Below are positions 53,331 to 61,655 of a stretch of 64,000 nt of DNA, piece by piece. Within the stretch, counting starts at the first letter, position 1; each line of letters starts with the position of its first letter. The DNA is taken from contig NZ_MZNT01000002.1 of the NCBI RefSeq assembly GCF_002042965.1, positions 1-64,000 on the forward strand, given 5' to 3'. Position numbers and translations under genes: made by a program. Below the pieces are notes generated by a model, which did no database searches, was not told the origin of the DNA, and saw nothing but the letters and a program-made list of their open reading frames with translations. The stretch is from Paenibacillus sp. 32352. GTDB lineage: Bacteria > Bacillota > Bacilli > Paenibacillales > NBRC-103111.

Positions 53331-53735
53331 ATGGAGCTGAGCTTCCAAGATAATGCGGGATGTACCGCTGTAGAGGTCGCAGAGCTATTCAGGCGTTCCG
53401 GTATTCGCAGGCCGGTTGATGATTTGGAACGGATTCAACGGATGATAGCTCATGCAGATGAAATATTAACCGTAAGGGATGGCTCCAAGCTAGTCGGTAT
53501 AGTTAGAGCGGTAACTGATTATGCGTACTGCTGCTATATTTCGGACTTGGCTGTAGACCGCGCCTATCAGGGAATGGGGATCGGCAGACAGCTTATCAAG
53601 AGGTTAAAAAAGAAGCTGGGGGAAGAAGAAATTCAGTATGTGCTGACCTCGGCTCCCAAGGCAGTCGGATTTTATGAAAAAATAGGCTTTGAACGGTCCG
53701 ACAAGGCTTTTATAATAAAAAGGAAGAAAAACTAG
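53331..53735 (+). CDS. GNAT-family N-acetyltransferase
   Basis: A 134-residue acetyltransferase. CYISDLAVDRAYQGMGIGRQLIKRL is the acetyl-CoA site (Q-x-x-G-x-G/A) and VLTSAPKAVGFYEKIGFERS the C-terminal motif. Six bases after thyX, so likely in the same transcript. Substrate unknown. Confidence 0.9.
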   Translation: MELSFQDNAGCTAVEVAELFRRSGIRRPVDDLERIQRMIAHADEILTVRDGSKLVGIVRAVTDYAYCCYISDLAVDRAYQGMGIGRQLIKRLKKKLGEEEIQYVLTSAPKAVGFYEKIGFERSDKAFIIKRKKN

Positions 53736-53780
53736 AGTGCCCTAGGTTCATACGAAGTTGCCATTGAATGGAGGCTGGTG

Positions 53781-54137
53781 ATGGGAATGATCGTCAAACG
53801 TATTGTAGCCAATATAGCTGCTCAGGATATTGCTGCGGCCAAGAGCTTTTATCACGACATTCTTGGTCTTGATTTATGGATGGATCATGGCTGGATTGCG
53901 ACCTATGGATCCAATCAGGAGATGAATGTTCAGATTAGTGTTGCATCCTCAGGGGGCTCCTCGACACCAACGCCTGATTTATCCATTGAGGTCGATGATG
54001 TTGATGTTGCTTATGGCCTGATGAAGGAAGCGGGATTTCGTATTGAATACGGGCCTGCCAATGAACCTTGGGGTGTCCGCCGCTTTTATGTCAGGGATCC
54101 GTATGGCAAATTGATTAATATACTCACTCATACTTAA
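53781..54137 (+). CDS. VOC/glyoxalase-like protein
   Basis: A 118-residue protein of the vicinal-oxygen-chelate fold: IAAQDIAAAKSFYHDILGLDL, then DLSIEVDDVDVAYGLMKEAGFRIEYGPANEPWGVRRFYVRDPYGKLINIL. Resembles glyoxalase- or bleomycin-resistance-type members. ATG 53781 has GGAGG eight bases before; GTG 53778 and ATG 53787 are possible. Confidence 0.88.
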   Translation: MGMIVKRIVANIAAQDIAAAKSFYHDILGLDLWMDHGWIATYGSNQEMNVQISVASSGGSSTPTPDLSIEVDDVDVAYGLMKEAGFRIEYGPANEPWGVRRFYVRDPYGKLINILTHT

Positions 54138-54241
54138 GTGGACTTTTACCCTGATTCTTAAAAACCGCAATCCATAAGAAATACGGACGATAGTTGCATG
54201 CTATGATGGGTTTATCAAAATTGTAAGAGAGGTTGATGACC

Positions 54242-54637
54242 ATGAATGTAACGATCTCAAAAGGCCGGCTGTGGACGGGAAGAATCTTGAGCTGGGTAAC
54301 GATTCTGTTTATGCTGTTTGATGGTGTGTTCAAATTGATCAAGCCCGCTCCGGTTATTGAAGGAACCGTCACGCTGGGCTATGCCGAGCATCATATTATG
54401 GTAATAGGAATTTTGGGGCTGATTCCGACTATTTTATACGCGATCCCGCGCACATCGGTTTTGGGTGCATTGCTGCTTACCGCTTATTTTGGTGGTGTGG
54501 TTGCGACACATATACGGATGGATGCGCCTCTGTTCACCCATACTTTATTCCCTATCTATCTGGCAGTTCTGACCTGGGGCGGCATTTGGTTAAGGAATGA
54601 CAAAGTGCGAAAGCTTCTTCCTTTCATTCAAGCCTAA
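54242..54637 (+). CDS. DoxX-like small integral membrane protein
   Basis: A 131-residue protein with four membrane helices, opening GRLWTGRILSWVTILFMLFDGVFKLIKP and having LGALLLTAYFGGVVATHIRM, typical of DoxX-like proteins. Role unknown; some relatives take part in thiol or quinone redox. AGAGAGG precedes the ATG chosen here. Confidence 0.83.
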   Translation: MNVTISKGRLWTGRILSWVTILFMLFDGVFKLIKPAPVIEGTVTLGYAEHHIMVIGILGLIPTILYAIPRTSVLGALLLTAYFGGVVATHIRMDAPLFTHTLFPIYLAVLTWGGIWLRNDKVRKLLPFIQA

Positions 54638-54644
54638 AAAGCTT

Positions 54645-54673
54645 AAGGACCCTCCACTGGAGAGGTCCTTTTT
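54645..54673 (+). terminator. Terminator after the DoxX-like gene
   Basis: AAGGACCCTC pairs with GAGAGGTCCTT (one bulge), followed by T residues. Confidence 0.85.
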
Positions 54674-54706
54674 GCAGATAGTTACCATTAACAAAGGGGG
54701 CTTGCC

Positions 54707-55249
54707 ATGAACGAGCATTATTTATATCACTATTACGAAGCGGATAGGGGGGCTTTTCGTAACTTATCCAGCTTAAGCGATGAAGAGGCGAATAAAGTCA
54801 TGAATGACTTAAAACGGGACCCCGCGTTGTTCGCTAGTCGACGTTCGGATTCCTATTTGGCCGTTAGGCGTGAATTGGAGCATAAAGCCAGAGAGCTGTT
54901 TATAGCGAAAGGCGGAAAACCGCTAAATCGTTATCCTCATTATATGACGCTAGGTCCGTGTAACTGGATCAAGGAATGGTATAAAAGCGGGGCCGAGCTC
55001 CGGATCGCTTTGAGAGAATTTGATGATCGCAGCATAAGCTTCACTTATGGGGACTTATTTCCTGCTATGAGATATAACGACGGCAAGCCGTACCGAGGAA
55101 ACGTCTATACCAAATCAGAAATATTCGGTTTGATTCAGGAGTTCGGATTTCCCCAGGAATGGAATGCGGACGGCACCTGCGGACCGGAGAGATATATCGA
55201 GGTTCAGATATGGGATGAGGCAGTCATCGGGAAATATGCCTTAAGATAA
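54707..55249 (+). CDS. Conserved protein of unknown function
   Basis: A 180-residue soluble protein, rich in aromatic residues (YLYHYYEADRG, RYPHYMTLGPCNWIKEWY, SFTYGDLFPAMR, FGFPQEWN, PERYIEVQIWD). It looks like a well-conserved family of bacterial proteins of unknown function; no catalytic motif recognised. AAAGGGGGC precedes the ATG. Monocistronic. Confidence 0.75.
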   Translation: MNEHYLYHYYEADRGAFRNLSSLSDEEANKVMNDLKRDPALFASRRSDSYLAVRRELEHKARELFIAKGGKPLNRYPHYMTLGPCNWIKEWYKSGAELRIALREFDDRSISFTYGDLFPAMRYNDGKPYRGNVYTKSEIFGLIQEFGFPQEWNADGTCGPERYIEVQIWDEAVIGKYALR

Positions 55250-55667
55250 GATTCAGTCCAGTATTGGCTCATATTCGGTCCACGATAACCCGAATCGTTT
55301 CCAGCCTCATTGAACTCTCCCTAAGGCATTTTTATCCTCCCGACAGTTAGACATATTTCCCTTATTATTCCATAAGGCATGGGTCATGTATAGGGGTTCA
55401 TGATGCACTAATTAAGAAGATAAGGAAAATAATGGTTTACAACCCCAAGGCGTTTTGTTAAAATACTCGATGGGGAACGTATGTTTGTTTTTTGTTTGGG
55501 GTATTTTGTTATAAGTGATCTTTCCCTTGGTATTTTGCAAGCCGGCATCATAAGATAAGTAAGGTCAGAGGAGTCAATGACTCTCAGCGATTCGAAGATT
55601 AGCTCCCTGCAGAGACATCAGAATCGGTTTCAAACCAGATGCGCTCAGGTAAAGGAGAGAAGAATTC
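55250..55667 (+). promoter_or_regulatory. Intergenic region with promoter and long leader of the ABC/DUF1854 operon
   Basis: TTTACA (55436-55441), 17 bases, TGTTAAAAT with -10 TAAAAT (55459-55464) give a strong promoter. The leader of about 200 bases to 55668 holds a small hairpin (GAGAGTCATTGACTC-type pairing near 55568-55586) but no known riboswitch was recognised. Upstream of 55436 nothing is seen. Confidence 0.6.
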
Positions 55668-57857
55668 ATGTCCATTTTGGAAAAGCTTCCGCAGGCCATT
55701 GAAGCCAGTCTGCCGGCACAGCCCTTATTCGCCGCGTTGGCTGATGTGGATGAGGAAGGTCATTACGGTGAGCGTTGGCTCATTGTTATGGATGATGAAG
55801 TAAGGGTTTTCAATGCGCAAGGAGTGGGTCTTAAGGAGTTGCCCATCTCGGGGATAACCGAGTGTCGTCTTGTATCGGCGATAGGAGGTGGCACCTTAAT
55901 TGCCGATACGGCAAAAGGGCCGGCAGCCCTTATCCGTTATACCTCCAGCCATGCGGGAAAATTCGGATTCGCAGCGAAGCTGATTAAAGCGCTGTCAAAC
56001 CAAGAGGAGCTTCCAGTGGCATCCGTGAAGGATTTGCCCAGAAGATGCTCCCAATGCGGAACGCCTTTGCTAGAGGGAACGCAGGTATGCTCCGTCTGTA
56101 CCGATAAAGGCAAGGTGGCTGCGAGGCTTCTCAGCTATGCGAAGCCTTACCGCGTACAGATGACAACGGCAGCACTAATGCTTATTGCCGCGACTTTAAT
56201 GGAGCTAATACCGCCATTTCTTACCAAGATCATAGTGGACGATGTGCTGCAGCCCAAGAGCTTCGGACTCGCGCTTCTCTGGTTTGTGCTTGGACTTGCA
56301 GGAGCCAGAGTCATGCTGTCCTTGATGCAAACCCTCAGGGGCTATATGGGAGTATGGGTCGGAGGCAAGCTGATGGGGGATATCCGCAAAGATATTTATT
56401 CCTCGCTCATGCGGCTGTCTCTTGGGTTCTTCGATCGCAGACAAACCTCGCAGTTTATCGGCCGGGTTAACAGCGATGCGGAGGCCATGCGGCAATTTTT
56501 AACGGACGGAGTCATGTGGATTACAGGCCAGGTGTTGATGCTCGCCGCGATCATTACGATGATGGCCAGCCTGGATTGGAAGCTTGCCATTTATGCGATT
56601 ATTCCTACTCCACTGATCGTCATAACCTCCATGATCATTTGGCCGACGATCCGTGCGCGTTGGTATAGGCATTGGAGAGCCATTAATCGGCTGAATATGC
56701 TGGTGGGTGATGCGCTGCAGGGGATTCGCGTCGTGAAAGCGTTTGGTCAAGAGCCGACGGAGATGAGACGATACGGTGATGCCAATAAAGATCTGGTCGA
56801 GCAAAATATTCGTGCCGACGGCATGTGGCAGGGGGTATTTCCTTTATTTGCCCTGATCTCGACCTCTGGCGCTATATTGGTGTGGTATTTTGGAGGCTGG
56901 ATGGTGCTCCGCGATGAGATTTCACTCGGTACCTTGATGGCTTTTACCGCTTATCTCGGCATGCTGTTCGGACCGCTTCAATGGTTCAGTCAAGCGTTGA
57001 ACTGGACCAGCAGAGCGATGGCTGCCGCAGACCGCGTTTTCGAGATTATGGATACGCCGTCGGATGTACCGGACGATATAGAGCCGGTTCTGATGGATTG
57101 GGTAGAGGGGCGAGTGGTGCTTCATCAAGTATCTTACGGCTACGAGGCTCACCATCCGGTATTGAAAAATATCGACCTGAACGTAGCCCCCGGCGAGATG
57201 ATCGGTCTGGTCGGTCATTCCGGTGCAGGGAAATCAACGTTAATCAATATGATCTGCCGCTTCTATGATCCGAACCAGGGACATATTACAATAGATGGGA
57301 TTCCGCTTAAGAAGATTAAGCAGGAGGATCTGCGGAAAAAAATCGGCGTGGTCCTGCAGGAGACCTTTCTGTTCGATGGGACCATCACGGAGAACATCGC
57401 CTATTCCAAGCCGGATGCTACGCCGGAAGAGATCATGAGAGCGGCCAAAATCGCCAATGCCCACGATTTTATCGTTCGGCTGCCCGATGGCTACGATACG
57501 AAGGTAGGGGAGCGGGGGCATCGTCTTTCCGGTGGTGAAAAGCAGCGTATCGCAATTGCGAGAGCCATTGTGCATGATCCGCGGATTCTTATTCTGGACG
57601 AAGCGACAGCTTCGGTCGATACCGAGACCGAAAGGCAGATTCAGGAAGCCATTTCCCGCCTTGTAAAGGGTCGCACCACGTTCGCGATTGCCCACAGGCT
57701 TTCTACGTTAAGAAACGCTGACAGGCTCGTTGTGCTGGATAAAGGACAAATTGTCGAGATAGGTACCCATGAGCAATTGATTGAAAAAAAAGGAGCCTAT
57801 TACAAGCTGGTAGAAGCCCAGAGAGAGCTGTCCAAAATTAAGGGGGTGCAGAGCTGA
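55668..57857 (+). CDS. ABC exporter with N-terminal zinc-ribbon domain
   Basis: A 729-residue half-transporter. Residues 1-115 form an unusual cytoplasmic domain, followed by a zinc ribbon with CSQC and CSVC (C127, C130, C141, C144); then six membrane helices (about 155-450) and an ATPase with Walker A GHSGAGKST, signature LSGGEKQR and Walker B ILDEATASVD, all standard, so probably a homodimer. It overlaps the DUF1854 gene by one base. Similar ABC plus DUF1854 pairs are known in other bacteria; substrate here unknown. Confidence 0.9.
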   Translation: MSILEKLPQAIEASLPAQPLFAALADVDEEGHYGERWLIVMDDEVRVFNAQGVGLKELPISGITECRLVSAIGGGTLIADTAKGPAALIRYTSSHAGKFGFAAKLIKALSNQEELPVASVKDLPRRCSQCGTPLLEGTQVCSVCTDKGKVAARLLSYAKPYRVQMTTAALMLIAATLMELIPPFLTKIIVDDVLQPKSFGLALLWFVLGLAGARVMLSLMQTLRGYMGVWVGGKLMGDIRKDIYSSLMRLSLGFFDRRQTSQFIGRVNSDAEAMRQFLTDGVMWITGQVLMLAAIITMMASLDWKLAIYAIIPTPLIVITSMIIWPTIRARWYRHWRAINRLNMLVGDALQGIRVVKAFGQEPTEMRRYGDANKDLVEQNIRADGMWQGVFPLFALISTSGAILVWYFGGWMVLRDEISLGTLMAFTAYLGMLFGPLQWFSQALNWTSRAMAAADRVFEIMDTPSDVPDDIEPVLMDWVEGRVVLHQVSYGYEAHHPVLKNIDLNVAPGEMIGLVGHSGAGKSTLINMICRFYDPNQGHITIDGIPLKKIKQEDLRKKIGVVLQETFLFDGTITENIAYSKPDATPEEIMRAAKIANAHDFIVRLPDGYDTKVGERGHRLSGGEKQRIAIARAIVHDPRILILDEATASVDTETERQIQEAISRLVKGRTTFAIAHRLSTLRNADRLVVLDKGQIVEIGTHEQLIEKKGAYYKLVEAQRELSKIKGVQS

Positions 57858-58354
57858 TGCGTGATCCATATGAAATTGTTCTGCTGGATTCCCGTAACGT
57901 CTGGCTCGGAAGAAGCGCGGGAGGCGTCCTGATGGCTGTTATCGATGGGGTAGAATATCCGGAAGTTCTCTTATACCGTGCCTACCCGTTCTCGAGGCCG
58001 ACCGAATACATCTCCGTACGCACCCCCAAAGAGGAAGAAATCGGCATCATTCACAAGCTTAACGAGCTTGAAGCGGGCAGCAGGGAAGAGGCGGAGAGAG
58101 AGTTGAATCTGCGGTATTTGATTCCCCGAATAACTCATATTGAGAAAATAGCCCAGAAGCCGGCATTATGGATTTGGAAGGTGGAGACCACGCTAGGACC
58201 GATGACACTGGCTCTGCGCAATCTTCATGAGCATCTCCAATCACCTGCACCGGGACGCTATTTAATCTCCGACATTGAGGGCCGCCGCTGCGAGATTGAG
58301 GATATCAACGCATTGGACTCGCATAGCCGTAAGCAGTGGAGCAAAATATTGTAG
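57857..58354 (+). CDS. DUF1854-family protein
   Basis: A 165-residue soluble protein with the DUF1854 pattern: GVEYPEVLLYRAYPFSRPTEYISVRTPKEEEIGIIHKL, then LRYLIPRITHIEKIAQKP and RYLISDIEGRRCEIEDINALD. It is translated by overlap with the ABC exporter and probably regulates or helps it. As recalled, in some proteobacteria the same pair sits beside cyanophycin genes; none is visible here. Confidence 0.88.
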   Translation: MRDPYEIVLLDSRNVWLGRSAGGVLMAVIDGVEYPEVLLYRAYPFSRPTEYISVRTPKEEEIGIIHKLNELEAGSREEAERELNLRYLIPRITHIEKIAQKPALWIWKVETTLGPMTLALRNLHEHLQSPAPGRYLISDIEGRRCEIEDINALDSHSRKQWSKIL

Positions 58355-58370
58355 GTCAGGTTCAAATGCC

Positions 58371-58408
58371 AAAAAGCTATTGCTCTTTTTAAGGAGGCAA
58401 TAGCTTTT
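58371..58408. terminator. Two-way hairpin between convergent operons
   Basis: AAAAAGCTATTGC pairs with GCAATAGCTTTT. A and T runs at the stem ends allow use from both strands. Confidence 0.75.
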
Positions 58409-58457
58409 ACATTTTGCATTCTTTCACGTTGATTATCCTTCCATTTCCTGGTAGGTG

Positions 58458-59189
58458 TTATCTCGATTTTCTCCAATACACGCCATAATAATCAATAGGG
58501 ACAATAGGTTCGACGATGTTATACTGTGCCCTAAAGTCGTGAACGGCTGCCGCGCAGTTGGGTAAGCCGTAATCATCAATAATAAGGTAGCCGCCGACAG
58601 ACAGTTTTGGATAGAGGCTAGTTAGGCTTTGCATCGTAGACGAATACATATCTCCGTCCAATCTGGCAATAGCCAGCTTTTCGATGGGTGCAGTAGGTAA
58701 GGTGTCTTTAAACCATCCTTTGAGGAAGCGAACCTGCTGGTCGAGGAGATCATATTTGTGGAAGTTGCTGGAAACCTCATAAAGGGATACCTTCAGGTAG
58801 TCAATGGTATGGAAGATGGCGCCTTCATCTACAGGATAATTTACGAGGTCCGGGGCAGGCAGACCTTCGAAGGAATCGGCAACCCATACGGTTCGGTCTG
58901 TAATACCGTAGGCTTTGAGGAACCCCCTCATAAAGATACAGGAGCCGCCTCGCCAGACACCCGTTTCAATAAAATCTCCCTCAATGTTATCAGCGATGAC
59001 CGACTTCATGCATTCATGCAATTGGTCCATCCGGATTCGGCCTATCATACTGTGAGCTATAGCAGGCCAATCAAGCCCTTGTCTTCGGTTCTCCGGGGTA
59101 GCCCCTTGTTCATGCTCGATCCATATTTCATATAAAATGGTTTTCTTTAATAATTCCAAGTAAAGCTCTTGTGCTGAAACAGCGGTCAT
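58458..59189 (-). CDS. TylF/MycF-type O-methyltransferase
   Basis: A 243-residue SAM-dependent methyltransferase of the TylF family. GDFIETGVWRGGSCIFMRG is the SAM motif and ARLDGDMYSSTMQSL plus GGYLIIDDYG carry the metal-binding aspartates (DxD/DD). TylF-like enzymes methylate sugars in macrolides; others occur in polysaccharide loci. Here it stands alone. The ATG at 59189 is chosen because GGAGAGGATG lies just before and the promoter overlaps the longer frame. Confidence 0.88.
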   Translation of the reverse strand: MTAVSAQELYLELLKKTILYEIWIEHEQGATPENRRQGLDWPAIAHSMIGRIRMDQLHECMKSVIADNIEGDFIETGVWRGGSCIFMRGFLKAYGITDRTVWVADSFEGLPAPDLVNYPVDEGAIFHTIDYLKVSLYEVSSNFHKYDLLDQQVRFLKGWFKDTLPTAPIEKLAIARLDGDMYSSTMQSLTSLYPKLSVGGYLIIDDYGLPNCAAAVHDFRAQYNIVEPIVPIDYYGVYWRKSR

Positions 59190-59251
59190 GCAGGCAACAT
59201 CCTCTCCACATTTCGCTACGATAAAACCAATATATTCGTTATTTCCAAATG

Positions 59252-59281
59252 TGTATAAGCTATTGCCGTATAAAGTCACAA
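59252..59281 (-). promoter_or_regulatory. Promoter of the TylF-type gene
   Basis: Minus strand TTGTGA (59276-59281), 18 bases, TATACA (59252-59257). It supports the start at 59189. Confidence 0.5.
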
Positions 59282-59318
59282 AAAGCTATGCTGATTGACG
59301 GGAAACGATACCAAACAT

Positions 59319-59359
59319 AAAAAGGCTTGCCGGAGAACTTGTCATAATCCGGAGAGCCT
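59319..59359 (-). terminator. Unassigned terminator-like hairpin, minus strand
   Basis: AGGCT-CCGGA (minus strand sense) pairs across a 13-base loop with TCCGG-AGCCT, followed by five T. It lies upstream of the TylF promoter, and no minus-strand gene is seen before it. Confidence 0.55.
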
Positions 59360-59525
59360 CTGCAAGGAGAAATGAAATATTGTCAGCAGTTGTTAAGCCG
59401 ATTGGTATATTTGGAGAGCATCACCCAAGCATAGGGAATGGAATGAATAGCTTAAATCAAACCTTACCTTTCAGAAGATAGACTATGGATATAATATATA
59501 TTTATGTAATTATTAGGGGGGGCAT

Positions 59526-60020
59526 ATGATGAATAAAATTCCATTGTTTATTGTCACTGGAGCGAGTGGTGTTGGAAAAACAACGGTTATGCAAGAGCTG
59601 CGCACTATAATGCCAGAGTTTGACGTATTTAGCACCGATCTTGATAATTTCGGAACAACAGCCTCCAAGCTGGGACACCAGGATAGGTTTAACATTTTGT
59701 TTCATTTTGCCAATGCGGTTGCAAAATCCGGAAGAGGAACAATCATTTGCGGCACGCTGCTGCCTTGGGCAGCTGAGAAGTGTGATACTTACAGTAAATT
59801 CAGTGAAGTATGCTTTATTAACTTACATTGTGACGATGCTACCCGTAACCACCGTTTGCGTAACCGGGCTGATAAAGCAATTTGGACTGAGGATAAGCTA
59901 AAGGAGCATGAAGAATTTGCTCAGTGGCTAATTCATAACGCAGAAACAGCATACAACCCGCCCATGCCCACGATTGATACTACATCAACCCCCCCCCTCA
60001 CAAGTGGCAGAGCAAATTAA
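59526..60020 (+). CDS. P-loop nucleotide kinase-like protein, C-terminus frameshifted
   Basis: A 164-residue reading frame with P-loop GASGVGKTT (K18) at the N-terminus, of the adenylate/shikimate kinase-like type; substrate unknown. After STPP the frame hits nine C (59989-59997) and ends in an unlikely tail, LTSGRAN. With one C fewer it reads on as SQVAEQIKRYVLSKWDD and stops at 60082-60084, giving a normal acidic/basic helical end of about 185 residues. So the gene is either frameshifted, phase-variable or has a sequencing error. ATG follows a run of G (AGGGGGGGC). Confidence 0.75.
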   Translation: MMNKIPLFIVTGASGVGKTTVMQELRTIMPEFDVFSTDLDNFGTTASKLGHQDRFNILFHFANAVAKSGRGTIICGTLLPWAAEKCDTYSKFSEVCFINLHCDDATRNHRLRNRADKAIWTEDKLKEHEEFAQWLIHNAETAYNPPMPTIDTTSTPPLTSGRAN

Positions 60021-60120
60021 ACGATACGTCTTAAGTAAATGGGATGATCGCAAAAGGGATACAGAGGATAAGGTTGAGGGATAAGATAGTTAATCAAACC
60101 TCCTTGTTAAAAAAAACGGT

Positions 60121-60327
60121 CAGGCTGTCGAGAAACCCTATCGTACAGAAAAATGCGAAAGGCAATAGGTGGGGTATCTCCTGGAGGAGCGATAGCGTTC
60201 GCTTTTGTGCTCGGAAATCACCGCTGTATAGCGATTATAATCAACATTTCCCGAGAACAACAATGTCCGGAGGGGACACCCTACTGGAGTACCGAAGCCA
60301 TTTTTCAGGTTTCTCGACAAACTCAGC
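60121..60327 (+). repeat. MITE-like dispersed repeat, copy 2
   Basis: About 205 bp with perfect 12-bp inverted ends TGTCGAGAAACC (60126-60137) and GGTTTCTCGACA (60308-60319), matching the reverse complement of 52213-52429. CCTTGTTAAAAAA occurs directly on both sides (about 60102-60114 and 60330-60342), as a target duplication might. Confidence 0.75.
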
Positions 60328-60381
60328 CGCCTTGTTAAAAAAGGCAGTTTTATTTTGTTTTTAACCGACAACATTGCCAAG

Positions 60382-60426
60382 AAAAAAAGCTTTCTTCGAT
60401 GAGAAGAATATTCCCACGAAGAAAGC
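60382..60426 (-). terminator. Terminator of the siderophore-binding protein gene
   Basis: GCTTTCTTCG (60389-60398) pairs with CGAAGAAAGC (60417-60426); seven A at 60382-60388 give the T run on the minus strand. Confidence 0.85.
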
Positions 60427-60442
60427 CTGGGTTGTTGAAAAA

Positions 60443-61429
60443 TCAAAGGCTCAGCTTTTCGAATCTGGTTGTAATATCCTTTATTAACAGCTTCGCTGCC
60501 AGGATGCCGCCGGATGTGTTCCATATAGGCTCATTGACATTGAAGGCCCGCTGCTTTTTGACGACGTTCAGGTTTTTGCCGAGAGGACTATTCAGCCATT
60601 CTTCAGCTGTCTTGGTTGCCCCGGTTTCTCCTTCACGATCGGAAGTGAAATAGAAGAATACATCACCATCCAGCACCGACATTTGCTCCGTAGTAATATC
60701 GGCGGAGAAATCATTTTTATCTTGCGACTCAGGGCGCGCAAAGCCCAGCTGTTCCAATATGACGCCGGCAAAATTATTTTTGTAATAGACGCGAACCTTT
60801 CCAGGCTGGAAACGCGCCAATGAAATGCGCATTTTCGTTTTATCGCCAAGCGCCGCTTTGGCCTGCTGGATCGCTTGGTTATAGCTGTCGAGGCTTGCTT
60901 TGCCTTCCGCTTCCTTATTTAAGGCTTGAACATACAGCTTGAAATTCTCAACCATGCTGTCGCCGAGATTTTCTGTAAACACGGTAGGAGCTATGCTGGA
61001 TAGCTGAGGGTACACCTTTTCCTGACGAACCTTGGTTCCGAGGATGAGGTCCGGCTTGAGACTTGCAATAAGCTCCAGATTCGGCTGGGTTTCGTCCCCT
61101 ACAACCTGAACCCCGGTCATGTGGTCCTTGATATGATCGAACCACGGATCACCAATCCACGATTTAACAGCCCCGACCGGCTTGATCCCAAGCTCGAGCA
61201 AAGATTCCGTTCCCTGGTTCGTCAGCACGACTATGCGTTGGGGGGTACCGGATATGGCCGTTTCTCCCATAGCATGCTTGACCGTGCGTGTAACCGGCGT
61301 GGATGCTGTGGCTTTGTTGTCTTCAGGTGCTTTGGTAGCTGTCGGACTTGATGGGGTGCCGCAGGCTGAAAGCAGCAAGGACAAGACAAGAATGATGGTT
61401 AGCGACACCCATTTTTTTGAACGTAACAA
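60443..61429 (-). CDS. Iron-siderophore ABC transporter substrate-binding lipoprotein
   Basis: A 328-residue lipoprotein (lipobox LSAC, C23) of the FecB/FeuA class that binds ferric siderophores outside the membrane. PQRIVVLTNQGTESLLELGIKPVGAV, LELIASLKPDLILG and the long helix SLDSYNQAIQQAKAAL are typical. TTG start at 61429 behind AAAGGGGAT. A perfect Fur box lies upstream, so it should be turned on by iron shortage. No permease or ATPase gene is adjacent, so it must share one encoded elsewhere. Confidence 0.93.
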   Translation of the reverse strand: MLRSKKWVSLTIILVLSLLLSACGTPSSPTATKAPEDNKATASTPVTRTVKHAMGETAISGTPQRIVVLTNQGTESLLELGIKPVGAVKSWIGDPWFDHIKDHMTGVQVVGDETQPNLELIASLKPDLILGTKVRQEKVYPQLSSIAPTVFTENLGDSMVENFKLYVQALNKEAEGKASLDSYNQAIQQAKAALGDKTKMRISLARFQPGKVRVYYKNNFAGVILEQLGFARPESQDKNDFSADITTEQMSVLDGDVFFYFTSDREGETGATKTAEEWLNSPLGKNLNVVKKQRAFNVNEPIWNTSGGILAAKLLIKDITTRFEKLSL

Positions 61430-61458
61430 CAGAAAAATCCCCTTTCATTTCCTTTTGA

Positions 61459-61487
61459 TGTATAATGATAATCATTATCATTTAAAA
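61459..61487 (-). promoter_or_regulatory. Fur box in the promoter of the siderophore-binding gene
   Basis: TGATAATCATTATCA at 61466-61480 is a perfect 7-1-7 Fur box. It fills the spacer between a weak -35 TTTTAA (61482-61487) and -10 TATACA (61459-61464) on the minus strand. Confidence 0.88.
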
Positions 61488-61542
61488 ATACGCAGACGAA
61501 TGCCTTGAATTAACGGAACAGTCGTTTACGAAAATGCATAAG

Positions 61543-61556
61543 GTTACACGTGTAAC
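61543..61556. promoter_or_regulatory. Candidate TetR operator palindrome
   Basis: GTTACACGTGTAAC, perfect 14-bp palindrome about 100 bases before the TetR-family gene; a plausible self-regulation site. Confidence 0.5.
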
Positions 61557-61655
61557 TTATGATATAGTTGTAACATTAATATAAAAATAATGATCACGCA
61601 ATGCTTGCTGCATGGATTTTTATCAAAATGGACAGATAAGGGGAAGTGTCACACT

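Noticed and set aside
55465..55667. Riboswitch in the leader of the ABC/DUF1854 operon
   Set aside because: The leader is long, but no conserved riboswitch core or terminator/antiterminator pair could be recognised.
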